From Pseudonocardiales bacterium (lineage in GTDB: Bacteria > Actinomycetota > Actinomycetes > Mycobacteriales > Pseudonocardiaceae), in the NCBI GenBank assembly GCA_019244165.1, contig JAFATA010000020.1, positions 62,001 to 126,000 of the forward strand: 64,000 nucleotides of DNA. The letters are read 5' to 3'. This document shows positions 15,440-24,573 of the stretch, piece by piece (the first letter of the stretch is position 1; each line of letters starts with the position of its first letter). Made by a program: the position numbers and the translations under genes. The notes below the pieces were generated by a model. It made no database searches and was not told the origin of the DNA. It worked only from the letters and a program-made list of their open reading frames with translations.

Positions 15440-16969
15440 ATGAGCCGTGTCTGCAAGACCACCGGACGGATCGCCTTTGTGGGTGCCGGCCCCGGTGATG
15501 CTGGAATGCTCACCGTACGAGCGCAGCACCTGCTGAGCTGCGCCGAGCTGGTGGTGACCGATCCCGACGTGCCCGCCGACGTGCTCGCGCTGGCCGCTCG
15601 CGGTGCCGAGGTGCGCCCGGCAGTGGGGGAGCCCGGCGAGGTCGCCAAGGATCTGGTCACCGAAGCCAAAAGCGGGCGGGTCGTGGTGCGCCTGGTCTCT
15701 GGTGACCCCCTGACCGCCGACGCTGTGGTCGCCGAGGCATTGGCCGTGGCCCGCGCCTCGGCGACCTTCGAGGTGGTGCCCGGCGTGCCGCTGAGTACCG
15801 CGGTACCGGCCTTCGCTGGGGTACCGCTGGGCTCTGGGCACACCGAAGCCGACGTCCGCGCGGGCGTTGACTGGGCATCCCTGGCCGTGGCGTCGGGTCC
15901 GCTGGTGTTGCACGCCACCGCCTCCCACCTGGCCGAGGCGGCAGGCGCGCTGATCGAACACGGGCTGGCCTCCCACACTCCAGTGGCGATCACCGCCGCG
16001 GGCACCATGCCCACCCAGCACACCGTGGAGACCACGCTGGCGTCGCTGAAAAGTGACACCGGGGCACTTGCCGGGCCGCTGGTGGCGACCGTGGGCCCAG
16101 TGGTTGAGCAGCGGGCAAAGCTGTCCTGGTGGGAGTCCCGGGCGTTGTATGGCTGGAAGGTGCTGGTGCCGCGGACCAAGGAACAGGCCGGGGCGATGAG
16201 CGAACGGCTGGCGATGCACGGTGCGGTGCCGATCGAGGTCCCGACGATCTCGGTGGAGCCGCCCCGATCCCCCGCGCAGATGGAGCGCGCGGTCAAGGGA
16301 CTGGTCGACGGCCGTTACCAGTGGGTCGTGTTCACCTCCACCAACGCGGTCCGGGCTGTGTGGGACAAGTTCTCCGAATTCGGGCTGGATGCCCGCGCCT
16401 TCGCCGGAGTGAAGATCGCTTGTGTGGGGGAAGCCACCGCGGAGCGGGTGCGCTCGATGGGGATCGTCCCGGAGTTGCTGCCTTCGGGCGAGCAGTCCTC
16501 CGACGGGCTGCTCGCCGACTTCCCGCCCTTCGACAATGTGCTTGATCCGGTGGACCGGGTGCTGCTGCCGCGTGCGGACATCGCGACCGAGACGCTGGCC
16601 GCCGGGCTGCGCGAGCGGGGCTGGGAGATCGACGACGTGACGGCCTACCGCACGGTGCGGGCCGCCCCGCCACCCGCCGAGACCCGCGAAATGATCAAAA
16701 CGGGCGGCTTCGACGCGGTGTGCTTCACGTCCTCCTCCACGGTGCGCAACCTGGTCGGTATCGCGGGCAAGCCGCATGCCCGCACGATCGTCGCCTGCAT
16801 TGGCCCGGCCACCGCAGAGACCGCGGTCGAGTTCGGCCTGCGGGTGGACGTGCAGCCCGAGGTGGCACAGGTCGGCCCCTTGGTCGACGCCTTGGCCGAG
16901 CACGCTGCCCAACTCCGCGCCGAGGGTGCCCTGCCCCCACCCCGCAAAGCTAAAAGCCGCCGCCGTTAA
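15440..16969 (+). CDS. hemD: Fused uroporphyrinogen-III C-methyltransferase / uroporphyrinogen-III synthase
   Basis: 509 residues with two domains. Residues about 8-245 are an SUMT-like tetrapyrrole methylase (IAFVGAGPGDAGMLTVRA, VVRLVSGDPLT, VVPGVPLSTAVPAFAGVP, VAITAAGTMPTQHTV). Residues about 255-500 are a HemD-type uroporphyrinogen-III synthase (KVLVPRTKEQAGAMSERL, WVVFTSTNAVRAVWDKF, CVGEATAERVRSMG, AVCFTSSSTVRNLVGI). Such fusions are normal in actinobacteria. The ATG at 15440 is used; the upstream extension in the track is not supported. Together with HemB it makes uroporphyrinogen III and feeds siroheme/cobalamin. Confidence 0.95.
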   Translation: MSRVCKTTGRIAFVGAGPGDAGMLTVRAQHLLSCAELVVTDPDVPADVLALAARGAEVRPAVGEPGEVAKDLVTEAKSGRVVVRLVSGDPLTADAVVAEALAVARASATFEVVPGVPLSTAVPAFAGVPLGSGHTEADVRAGVDWASLAVASGPLVLHATASHLAEAAGALIEHGLASHTPVAITAAGTMPTQHTVETTLASLKSDTGALAGPLVATVGPVVEQRAKLSWWESRALYGWKVLVPRTKEQAGAMSERLAMHGAVPIEVPTISVEPPRSPAQMERAVKGLVDGRYQWVVFTSTNAVRAVWDKFSEFGLDARAFAGVKIACVGEATAERVRSMGIVPELLPSGEQSSDGLLADFPPFDNVLDPVDRVLLPRADIATETLAAGLRERGWEIDDVTAYRTVRAAPPPAETREMIKTGGFDAVCFTSSSTVRNLVGIAGKPHARTIVACIGPATAETAVEFGLRVDVQPEVAQVGPLVDALAEHAAQLRAEGALPPPRKAKSRRR

Positions 16970-16983
16970 CGTGTGGATAACCC

Positions 16984-17023
16984 GTGAGTGGCGATGCGAG
17001 CTATCACTCGCATCGCCACTCAC
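16984..17023 (+). terminator. Strong hairpin between hemD and hemB
   Basis: Perfect 17-bp arms gtgagtggcgatgcgag (16984-17000) and ctcgcatcgccactcac (17007-17023) around ctatca. It sits 14 bp after the hemD stop and 16 bp before hemB, whose GGAGG-type ribosome-binding site follows at once. It may attenuate read-through into hemB or mark separate transcription. Confidence 0.6.
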
Positions 17024-17039
17024 AAGGGCCGGAGGCCCC

Positions 17040-18014
17040 ATGTCTTACCCGACGAGCCGGCCACGCCGGTTGCGCGCCACAGCCGCGATGCGCCGGCTGG
17101 TTGCTGAGACGACGGTGGGCCCGCACCAGCTGGTGCTACCGGTGTTCGTCAAGCAGGGCATCGCGGAGCCGGTACCGATCCCGGCCATGCCTGGTGTGGT
17201 GCAGCACACCCGGGACTCGCTGCGCAAGGCTGCTGCCGAGGCGGTAGCCGCCGGGTTAGGCGGGATCATGCTGTTCGGTGTGCCCGCTCTCCGGGACGCC
17301 ACCGGCTCCGGGGGGATCGACCCGGACGGGGTGCTCAACACCGCCCTGCGCGACGTGCGCACCGAGGTCGGCGACGACATCGTGATCATGGCTGACACGT
17401 GTCTGGACGAGTTCACCGATCATGGGCATTGTGGCCTGCTGGATGCGGCCGGCCGGGTGGACAACGACGCGACGCTGGCCGTATACGCGCAGCTGGCGCT
17501 CGCACAGGTGCAGGCCGGCGCTCACCTGGTCGGCCTGTCCGGCATGATGGACGGCCAGGTGGGAGCGGTCCGGGCGGCGCTGGACGGTGCGGGCCACCAG
17601 GACGCCGGGATCCTGGCCTACAGCGCCAAGTACGCCTCGGGGTTCTACGGCCCGTTCCGCGACGCGGTGGAATCCCAGCTACGCGGGGACCGCCTGACCT
17701 ACCAGCAGGATCCGGCTAATGCCCGCGAGGCGCTGCGCGAGGTGGCGCTGGATCTCGCCGAAGGCGCCGACATCGTGATGGTCAAACCCGCGATGCCCTA
17801 CCTGGACGTGGTGCGCGCTGTCGCCGAGGTCTCCGACGTCCCCGTCGCCGCCTACCAGGTCTCGGGCGAGTACTCGATGGTGGAGGCGGCGGTGGCCCAC
17901 GGTTGGCTGGACCGGCGGCGCACCGTGTTGGAGACCCTGACCTCGATCCGCCGGGCTGGCGCCGATCTGGTGCTGACCTACTGGGCCGTGCCGGCCGCCC
18001 GCTGGCTGCGCTGA
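17040..18014 (+). CDS. hemB: Delta-aminolevulinic acid dehydratase (porphobilinogen synthase)
   Basis: 324 residues. HemB condenses two 5-aminolevulinate molecules to porphobilinogen. The two Schiff-base lysines are Lys197 (AYSAKYAS) and Lys249 (IVMVKPAMPYLD). The metal-site loop reads ADTCLDEFTDHGHCG. It has two cysteines (one in DTCLDE, one in GHCG) instead of the zinc triad of three, so magnesium or mixed metal use is possible. The ATG at 17040 follows a GGAGGCCCC leader. Confidence 0.96.
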   Translation: MSYPTSRPRRLRATAAMRRLVAETTVGPHQLVLPVFVKQGIAEPVPIPAMPGVVQHTRDSLRKAAAEAVAAGLGGIMLFGVPALRDATGSGGIDPDGVLNTALRDVRTEVGDDIVIMADTCLDEFTDHGHCGLLDAAGRVDNDATLAVYAQLALAQVQAGAHLVGLSGMMDGQVGAVRAALDGAGHQDAGILAYSAKYASGFYGPFRDAVESQLRGDRLTYQQDPANAREALREVALDLAEGADIVMVKPAMPYLDVVRAVAEVSDVPVAAYQVSGEYSMVEAAVAHGWLDRRRTVLETLTSIRRAGADLVLTYWAVPAARWLR

Positions 18015-18080
18015 CCGCCCGCACCCGGATTCCGACTGTCCAGCGTGGCTCCGGGGCGTTGCCCTGGCGGGGACGGCAAC

Positions 18081-18148
18081 CATGATCGCCGAAACTGAGG
18101 CGTAGCCGTGCAACCGTGCACAGCCATGGCTCAGATTTGGCGATCATG
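18081..18148. terminator. Long imperfect palindrome between convergent genes (bidirectional terminator)
   Basis: The outer arms catgatcgccgaaactgaggc (18081) and its near-complement ending gcgatcatg (18148) match at about 18 of 20 bases. An inner gccgtgca / tgcacagc pairing extends the stem. It lies between hemB (+) and the minus-strand AbiEi-like pseudogene, as expected for a shared terminator. Confidence 0.6.
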
Positions 18149-18674
18149 GGATCGGTTGGTTTGCCCCGGCGACCACCTCGGCGATCTCGTCGAGGATCGA
18201 TGTCCGATCTCCTCGAGGTAACGCACCCGCAGTGCCCGGTCTGAGGTCAGCGTCGCCGTGGCGTGGTCGAGCAGGGCAGCGCACGCAGCGTCGTCAAGCA
18301 GCGCAAGGCAGTCGAAGACGGTGCGAGGCACGTCGGTGACGGGCAACCCGCCGACGGTGCTGCGCCGGGTGCGGGGAGTCTCTCGACGGAACAGCCGCAG
18401 CCAGGGCACGGGCGACGTGCGTGCACAGCTCAGCGGTACGGTGAAATGATATAGTCGCAGGCTCATCGACCGCCATCTTCCCCAAGTGGGCTGCGGCGAG
18501 ATGGCTCACCACACCCTCCGGTTGCCAGAGGTGCGTGGCATGTGCCCGGGTGGCTAGAGACACGACGCCGACGGCGTAGACGCCGGGGGGGACCCGCCGC
18601 AGTTTGCCACGGCGGACCCAGGTGCCGATGGTGTTCGCGTTCATCCCACTTTCGCGGAGCTGCGCCCGGCTCAC
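18131..18674 (-). pseudogene. Frameshifted AbiEi-type antitoxin-like transcriptional regulator
   Basis: The first frame reads MSRAQLRESGMNANTIGTWV and VPPGVYAVG, the winged helix-turn-helix of AbiEi-type proteins, then WQPEGVVSHLAAAHL. The downstream half is in another frame: RRSTVGGLPVTDVPRTVFDC then LALLDDAACAALLDHA. The shift lies around 18440-18480. The C-terminus appears shifted again near 18170. No AbiEii-like nucleotidyltransferase partner lies beside it. Probably a dead regulator. Confidence 0.65.
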
Positions 18675-18797
18675 GGCGCCATGCTGGCGGCGGATCGCGT
18701 CGTTCGATGTCGCTTCTTCGGGTCATGGTGACCACGTTGCCCGTGGTCACCGATAATTCCGTGACGGCGTGGGCACACTATGGCTACCGTCGCAGGC

Positions 18798-19283
18798 ATG
18801 ACGGAGGGCTATTCGACTGGGCCGGTGCTGCCGCGGGGGACCCGACCGAAGGAAGTGGAGATCTCCTTCGGGCTCTGGGTTGCTACCCTTGTCCTCGGCG
18901 TCATCGGTACCGTGCTGAGCTACAGCCAGATCAGGCAGGTTCAGGCTCAGATGATCAATCAGATGGTTGCCCAGAACCCGTCAATGGACCAGTCGATGAT
19001 CGAGCGAACCGCCACGACCACACTCATCGTCGTGGTCGTTCTGTGGCTGCTCGTGATGGCCGCCATGTTCCTCTTCGTGTTCCTGATGCGCGCCGGACGT
19101 AACTGGGCGCGGATCGTGTTGGCCGTGCTCGGCGGTCTGTACGTGATCTTCAGTCTGATCGGCGTGGCGGTAGCGGGGTCTGTTGCGGGGTTGCTCCAAC
19201 TGCTGCTTCTTGTCGGGGCGATTGTGACCATGTTCCTGCCCGCGGCCAACGCCTGGTTCGCGCCCCGCCGCCCCGGATTCTGA
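18798..19283 (+). CDS. Small multi-pass membrane protein
   Basis: 161 residues from the ATG at 18798; the track start adds six residues with no ribosome-binding site. Three to four transmembrane helices are visible: FGLWVATLVLGVIGTVLSY, TTTLIVVVVLWLLVMAAMFL, IVLAVLGGLYVIFSLIGVAV and LLQLLLLVGAIVTMFLP. A polar Gln/Met-rich segment (QIRQVQAQMINQMVAQ) sits between helices 1 and 2. The layout is typical of small actinobacterial membrane proteins with a cytoplasmic N-terminus. Function unknown. Confidence 0.75.
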   Translation: MTEGYSTGPVLPRGTRPKEVEISFGLWVATLVLGVIGTVLSYSQIRQVQAQMINQMVAQNPSMDQSMIERTATTTLIVVVVLWLLVMAAMFLFVFLMRAGRNWARIVLAVLGGLYVIFSLIGVAVAGSVAGLLQLLLLVGAIVTMFLPAANAWFAPRRPGF

Positions 19284-19333
19284 GGGCCTGGGGTGGCGCC
19301 GGGGGCGGTGCCGCGAACTGGCAGGGTGGGCAG

Positions 19334-19573
19334 GTGCGTCCCCGTCTTCTAGTCATGGCGACCGTGGCTGAGGTGTTGGCCGCCCTGGTGCTCGCCGGGC
19401 TCGCCTGGTGGTGTTGGCATCACGGCGTGCACATCACGATGCGCCACGGCGTTGCGCTGCGCCGCATCGAGGGAAGCTGGTGGGCAGCCGCCACCGGCAT
19501 GGTCACCCTGGCCGGGCTCCTGCTGCTGCACGCTGGGTCGGTCCTCGCGCTGAGGGGAGACCGGCTCGCGTGA
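19334..19573 (+). CDS. Small two-helix membrane protein (Rv0513-like position)
   Basis: 79 residues, GTG start. Two hydrophobic helices ([15 protein letters not shown] and [18 protein letters not shown]) flank a basic loop ([11 protein letters not shown]). Its TGA overlaps the hemL GTG (GTGA). A small membrane protein lies near hemB in mycobacteria too (Rv0513), so it is probably a conserved companion of the tetrapyrrole genes. No enzymatic motif. Confidence 0.7.
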   Translation: MRPRLLVMATVAEVLAALVLAGLAWWCWHHGVHITMRHGVALRRIEGSWWAAATGMVTLAGLLLLHAGSVLALRGDRLA

Positions 19574-20880
19574 GCGCCACTGAGTCGGCCCGGCTGTTCG
19601 ACCGGGCCAGCGCTGTGATCCCCGGCGGGGTGAACTCCCCGGTACGGGCCTTCCGCGCGGTCGGCGGCACACCGCGCTTCATGGTCGACGCAGCGGGGCC
19701 CTACCTGTGGGACGTCGATGGCAACCGCTACGTTGATCTGGTCTGCTCCTGGGGACCGATGATCCTGGGTCACGCGCACCCCGCAGTGGTGGACGCGGTA
19801 CGAGCGGCTGCCGGGCGGGGGTTGTCCTTTGGCACGCCCACCCTCGGAGAGATCGAACTCGCTGAGGAGATCGTGCGCCGCGTCCCCCCCCTCGAGCAGG
19901 TCCGCCTGGTCAACTCCGGCACGGAAGCGACGATGAGCGCGATCCGGCTGGCCCGGGGCGTCACCGGGCGCCCGGTGGTGGTCAAGTTTGCCGGGCACTA
20001 CCACGGGCACGTCGACGCGCTGCTCGTCGCCGCCGGCTCCGGGGTCGCCACCTTCGGGCTGCCCAGCAGCCCCGGCGTCACCGGCGCGCAGGCCGCGGAC
20101 ACGATCGTGCTGCCCTACAACAACCTCGACGCCCTTCGCGCCCTGTTCGCCGATCGGGGAGCCGAGATCGCCTGTGTCATCGCCGAGGCGGCCGCCGGGA
20201 ACATGGGCGCGGTACCCCCCGATCCCGGCTTCAACGCCGCTCTGCGCGAGCTGTGCCACGCCCACGGCACGTTGCTGATCCTGGACGAAGTGATGACCGG
20301 GTTCCGGGTCTCGGCCGCGGGGTGGTTCGGGCTGGAGCGGGTCAGCGCCGACCTCTACACCTTCGGCAAGGTGATGTCCGGTGGGCTGCCGGCCGCGGCG
20401 TTCGGTGGCTCCGCGGAACTGATGGCCTACCTCGCGCCGGCCGGGCCGGTGTACCAGGCCGGCACGCTGTCCGGCAACCCGGTGGCGGTGGCCGCGGGGC
20501 TGGCCACCCTGCGGGCGGCCGACCGGGACGTCTACGCCCGGCTCGACGTTGCGGCCACCCGGCTGGCCGCGCTGCTGGACCAGGCCTTGGACGCCGAAGG
20601 CGTGCCGCATCTGGTGCAGACCGCGGGCTCGCTGCTCAGCGTGTTCTTCACCGACCCCGCCACCACAGCGGTGCGGGATTTTGCTGCAGTGCAAGGCACC
20701 CAAACCTGGCGCTTCCCGGCGTTTTTCCACGCGCTACTCGCCCACGGTGTCTATGCCCCGCCCAGCGCGTTCGAGTCCTGGTTCGTCTCCGCGGCGCTAG
20801 GCACCGAGGCCTTCGAGGTGATTACCGCAGCGCTGCCGCACGCCGCCCGGGCCGCCGCCGGGGCACGGGAACCGGCGTGA
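19570..20880 (+). CDS. hemL: Glutamate-1-semialdehyde 2,1-aminomutase
   Basis: 436 residues. HemL is the PLP enzyme that converts glutamate-1-semialdehyde to 5-aminolevulinate, downstream of HemA. The N-terminus has [46 protein letters not shown] and the PLP lysine Lys267 in [10 protein letters not shown] are diagnostic. The GTG overlaps the preceding stop, and the track extension upstream is a shadow. It is coupled to the histidine-phosphatase gene by another GTGA overlap. Confidence 0.96.
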   Translation: MSATESARLFDRASAVIPGGVNSPVRAFRAVGGTPRFMVDAAGPYLWDVDGNRYVDLVCSWGPMILGHAHPAVVDAVRAAAGRGLSFGTPTLGEIELAEEIVRRVPPLEQVRLVNSGTEATMSAIRLARGVTGRPVVVKFAGHYHGHVDALLVAAGSGVATFGLPSSPGVTGAQAADTIVLPYNNLDALRALFADRGAEIACVIAEAAAGNMGAVPPDPGFNAALRELCHAHGTLLILDEVMTGFRVSAAGWFGLERVSADLYTFGKVMSGGLPAAAFGGSAELMAYLAPAGPVYQAGTLSGNPVAVAAGLATLRAADRDVYARLDVAATRLAALLDQALDAEGVPHLVQTAGSLLSVFFTDPATTAVRDFAAVQGTQTWRFPAFFHALLAHGVYAPPSAFESWFVSAALGTEAFEVITAALPHAARAAAGAREPA

Positions 20881-21482
20881 GCCGCACCGTCGTCCACCTG
20901 CTGCGCCACGGCGACGTGCACAACCCGGAAGGGGTTTTCTACGGCCGGCTCCCGGGTTTCCGGCTTTCCGAGCTTGGCCTCCAGCAAGCCCAGCGCCTGG
21001 CCGCGCATCTGCGCGACCACGACGTGGTGCACGTGGTCACCTCGCCGCTGCTGCGTGCCCGGCAGACCGCCGAACCCCTCGCGGCCCAGCATGGGGTGCA
21101 CCCGATCATCGACGAGGGGCTGATCGAGGCTTGCAGCGTGTTTGAGGGCACCCGGAACCCGGTGCTGCGCGATCCCCGGAAGTGGCCCGCCCTGCGCAAC
21201 CCGTTCCGGCCGTCCTGGGGGGAGCCCTACCAACACATCGCGGCCCGGATGCTCGCCGCGGTGCACCGGGCCCGCGATCACGCCGCCGGGCATGAAGCGG
21301 TCTGCGTCTCGCATCAGCTGCCGATCTGGGTGGTAGTCCGGCAGCTGGCCGGACAGCGACTCTGGCACGACCCGCGGCGTCGCCAGTGCGCGCTGGCGTC
21401 GTTGACCAGCCTGGTGTTCGCTGATGAGGCGCTGGTCGAGGTGGTTTACAGCCAGCCTGCGGTGAGTATCGCCCCGGATTAG
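20877..21482 (+). CDS. Histidine phosphatase family protein (phosphoglycerate-mutase-like)
   Basis: 201 residues. The RHG motif ([14 protein letters not shown]) carries the phosphorylated His. [15 protein letters not shown] and the second catalytic His in [11 protein letters not shown] complete the branch-1 histidine phosphatase signature. It corresponds in order to Rv0525, which follows hemL in M. tuberculosis. In mycobacteria a thioredoxin-like gene (Rv0526) and ccdA come next; here the WD40-GTPase-TIR gene starts 10 bp after the stop. The track merges this frame with an earlier shadow. Confidence 0.92.
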   Translation: MSRTVVHLLRHGDVHNPEGVFYGRLPGFRLSELGLQQAQRLAAHLRDHDVVHVVTSPLLRARQTAEPLAAQHGVHPIIDEGLIEACSVFEGTRNPVLRDPRKWPALRNPFRPSWGEPYQHIAARMLAAVHRARDHAAGHEAVCVSHQLPIWVVVRQLAGQRLWHDPRRRQCALASLTSLVFADEALVEVVYSQPAVSIAPD

Positions 21483-21492
21483 CATTTGTGGG

Positions 21493-24400
21493 ATGGCGAC
21501 TCAGCTGCCCGACGGCGTGCGGCTACTGCGCACCTTGACCGGCCAGGAGGGGATGATCGGGCACATCGGCTGGTCGCCGGACGGGCGCCTGCTCGCGACA
21601 CCGTCAAGGAACGGCACGGTCCGCATCTGGGACACCGATTCCGGCGCGTGCCTGCGCACCATCGGCCGCCAGCGCGGGTCCATGGTCGCTGCGGCTTTTG
21701 ATCCGGATGGACGCATCCTCGCTACCGGGGGCAGCGGTGGCACCGCCCTGTGGGACGTGGGCAGCGGACAGTTGCACGACCGGCTTGCCAGCGAATCCTG
21801 CTACGCCGTCGCATTCAGCCCGCACGGTCGCATCGTGGCGAGCGCGAACAACATGCGCGTTGTCACGCTGCGAGCACTGCCCACCGGCTCCGTGCTGTGC
21901 CGGATCGGCCCACACAACACCACGGTTCACAGCGTGGCCTTCGATGGTGAGGGTGCCATGCTCGCGACGGGAGGTGACACCAACGGGACAGTCAGGCTGT
22001 GGGCGATCCCGAGCGGAAAGCGCCTCCGCGCGCTAGACGGGCACTCGGAAGGGGTCACGTCTGTCGCCTTCCATCCGGAAGGCGGGATTCTGGCCAGTGC
22101 GAGTTTCGATCGCACCATCAGATTGTGGGACGTGGCTGCGGGCGGCACTGTGTCGATCCTTGAGGGCCACACCCACGAGGTGTTGGCCCTGTCGTTTTCC
22201 GGTGATGGTCGGGTGCTCGCGTCGAATAGTGCTGACGGCACCGTGCGCCTTTGGGAGACCGAGAGCGGACGGTGCCGGGCAGTCCTGCCATCGTTCGTTT
22301 CGAGCGCTTTGGTGCAAAGCGTCGCGTTCCATCCGCATTTATCGATCTTGGCGGCGGTCGGGCCAGCAGGTAAGCGCCGTGACGATTCCGTCGTGCACCT
22401 GTGGGAGTTCGACGTCGACCGCCTTCTCACGCATCCAGCCACGCCCAGTGTCAGCTACACCACAGCGAAGATTGTGCTCGTCGGTGAGTCGGGGGTGGGC
22501 AAGACCGGGCTGGGGTGGCGGCTGGCGCACGGCGAGTTTGTGGAGCACGCCTCCACGCACGGCCAGCAGTTCTGGCTGCTCGATGAGCTCGGCGGTACCG
22601 GAGCGGACGGAACCAAGCGCGAGGCCATCCTATGGGATCTCGCCGGGCAGCCCGACTACCGGCTGATCCACGCGCTGTACCTGGATGACGCTGACCTGGC
22701 CCTCGTGCTGTTCGACCCGACGCACGAGAAGGACCCGCTGCGCGGCGTCGAGTACTGGCTGCACCACCTCGGGTGGGAGCGCCCGATCATCCTGGTCGCG
22801 GCTCGCAGCGATCGCGGTGCGCCGCGGCTGAGTGCCGAGGAGATCGAGGAGTTCTGCGCCGAGCGCGGTCTCGCGGGCTACGTGGCCACCAGCGCGTTGC
22901 GCGGCGATGGTCTGGACGAACTGGTCGGGCAGATGCGCGCGGCGATCCGCTGGGACGAGCGGCCGAGGACGGTCACCACGCAGACGTTCAAGCGCATCAA
23001 GAACTCTCTGGGGGAACTCAAGGAGGCGCCCCGCCCCGAGAAGGCAACCCTCAGCCCTGCCGAACTCCGGGCGCGCCTGGAGCAGGAGTATCCCGGTACC
23101 GAGTTCACCGACGATGAACTGCTGACGGCGGTGGGGCACCTATCGAATCATGGTTATATTGCGCAGCTGCGCACCTCGCGCGGCGAGCCGCGGATCCTGC
23201 TCGCGCCAGTGCTGCTGAACAATCTCGCCGCGTCGATGGTCCTAGAGGCGCGGCGCAACCCGAAGGGCCTGGGCTCGCTGGAGGAGCAGCAGGTGCTCAC
23301 CGGCGGCTACCGTTTCCCGGAGCTTGCGCAGTTATCGGCCGAGGAACGGGAGGTGCTGCTCGACTCGGCCGTCGCGATGTTTCTGGCGCACTCGGTCTGT
23401 TTCCGCGAGACCGACCCGCTCACCGCGCGTTCCTATCTGGTGTTTCCCGAACTCATCAACCTCAAGAAACCGGTGATCCCCGACGAGCAGCCCGTGGACG
23501 AAGGAGCCGCATACACGGTGAGCGGCGCGGTGGAGAACGTCTACGCCTCGCTGGTGGTCCTGCTGGGCTACACCAGCACGTTCACCCGGACCAACCAGTG
23601 GCGCGACCACGCCCGTTACGTCGTGGGCGACGGTCTGGTGTGCGGTTTACGCAAAGAGGCCGAACGCGAGGGCGAGCTGGACTTCGTGCTCTATTTCGAC
23701 GCCACCGTGGGGACGCCGATCCGGACGCTGTTCCAGAGCCTGTTCGAAAGCTTCCTGGCCCGCCACGAGCTGACCGTCCGCCGCTACGAAGTGGTGCGGT
23801 GCGCCGAGAGCCACCAGCTCAACCGGGCCGTCGTGCGGGAGCGGCTTGCCCAGGGCGCCCACTACGCGTTCTGCCCCGAATGCGGGCAGCGGGTCGCGCT
23901 GCCCGCGGCTGATACCCCGATCGAGCTCACCCGGGCGCAGGCTGCCGACCGGGACACCCAGCGCCAGGCAGCCAGCCAGCGGTCGCGGTTCGAACAGGCG
24001 CTGTTCCGGCTCCAGACCTACGTCATGCAGGCAGGGATTCCGGCCCCGGACTGCTTCATCAGCTATGCCTGGGGCGAGGAGCCCCACGAACGCTGGGTGG
24101 AACACGAACTCGCCGCCGACCTGAGCAAGGCGGGGATCACCGTGGTGCTCGACCGGTGGGAGAACGCCCGCATCGGCGCGAGCGTGCCCCGGTTCGTGGA
24201 GCGCATTGCCGGCGCTCGGAGGGTCATCGTGGTCGGCACGCCGCTCTACCGCACCAAGTACGACAACAACCAACCGATGGGCGCCTTCGTTGTGGCCGCG
24301 GAGGGCGACCTCATCGGGAATCGGATGATCAGCTCCGAGGCTGATAAGGAAAGTGTCCTGCCGGCACTGCTCGATGGAACCTCAGAGTCCTCGTTCCCGC

Positions 24401-24573
24401 CCCTGCTCCAAGGGCGAGTCTATGCCGACTTTCGGCCGGCCCAACGATACCTGCCGACAGTATTCGACCTGATCGCGAGCCTCTACCAGATCTCATCCGA
24501 CGAGCGCGTCCGCGAGCTGCGACACGAGTTCGTCGACGACCAGCCCTTAGGTGGGGCAGTCCCTGTCAGATAG
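21493..24573 (+). CDS. WD40 propeller - Ras-like (Roc/COR-type) GTPase - TIR domain protein
   Basis: 1026 residues in one chain. Residues about 15-315 hold seven WD40 repeats (such as GTVRIWDTDSG, RTIRLWDVAAG, GTVRLWETESG), enough for a complete propeller. Residues 326-490 are a small GTPase: P-loop GESGVGKT (331-338), switch II WDLAGQPDY (381-389), an NKxD-position AARSD (436-440) and a G5-like TSA (466-468). Residues about 500-800 look like a COR or winged-helix linker, with a CPEC zinc-type pair at 794-797. Residues 853-985 are TIR: DCFISYAWGE, then VVLDRWENARIG with candidate catalytic Glu890. It is probably a self-contained NTP-gated NAD-cleaving conflict protein. The activity is inferred. 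Confidence 0.88.
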   Translation: MATQLPDGVRLLRTLTGQEGMIGHIGWSPDGRLLATPSRNGTVRIWDTDSGACLRTIGRQRGSMVAAAFDPDGRILATGGSGGTALWDVGSGQLHDRLASESCYAVAFSPHGRIVASANNMRVVTLRALPTGSVLCRIGPHNTTVHSVAFDGEGAMLATGGDTNGTVRLWAIPSGKRLRALDGHSEGVTSVAFHPEGGILASASFDRTIRLWDVAAGGTVSILEGHTHEVLALSFSGDGRVLASNSADGTVRLWETESGRCRAVLPSFVSSALVQSVAFHPHLSILAAVGPAGKRRDDSVVHLWEFDVDRLLTHPATPSVSYTTAKIVLVGESGVGKTGLGWRLAHGEFVEHASTHGQQFWLLDELGGTGADGTKREAILWDLAGQPDYRLIHALYLDDADLALVLFDPTHEKDPLRGVEYWLHHLGWERPIILVAARSDRGAPRLSAEEIEEFCAERGLAGYVATSALRGDGLDELVGQMRAAIRWDERPRTVTTQTFKRIKNSLGELKEAPRPEKATLSPAELRARLEQEYPGTEFTDDELLTAVGHLSNHGYIAQLRTSRGEPRILLAPVLLNNLAASMVLEARRNPKGLGSLEEQQVLTGGYRFPELAQLSAEEREVLLDSAVAMFLAHSVCFRETDPLTARSYLVFPELINLKKPVIPDEQPVDEGAAYTVSGAVENVYASLVVLLGYTSTFTRTNQWRDHARYVVGDGLVCGLRKEAEREGELDFVLYFDATVGTPIRTLFQSLFESFLARHELTVRRYEVVRCAESHQLNRAVVRERLAQGAHYAFCPECGQRVALPAADTPIELTRAQAADRDTQRQAASQRSRFEQALFRLQTYVMQAGIPAPDCFISYAWGEEPHERWVEHELAADLSKAGITVVLDRWENARIGASVPRFVERIAGARRVIVVGTPLYRTKYDNNQPMGAFVVAAEGDLIGNRMISSEADKESVLPALLDGTSESSFPPLLQGRVYADFRPAQRYLPTVFDLIASLYQISSDERVRELRHEFVDDQPLGGAVPVR

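Noticed and set aside
16984-17023. Riboswitch for hemB
   Set aside because: The element is a simple perfect stem-loop without the multi-helix architecture or conserved loops of a known riboswitch; terminator/attenuator is simpler.
15296-17041. 581-codon minus-strand ORF opposite hemD
   Set aside because: It lies wholly antisense to a clear HemD fusion, is rich in His/Gly/Arg as expected for a GC-rich shadow frame, and has no ribosome-binding site.
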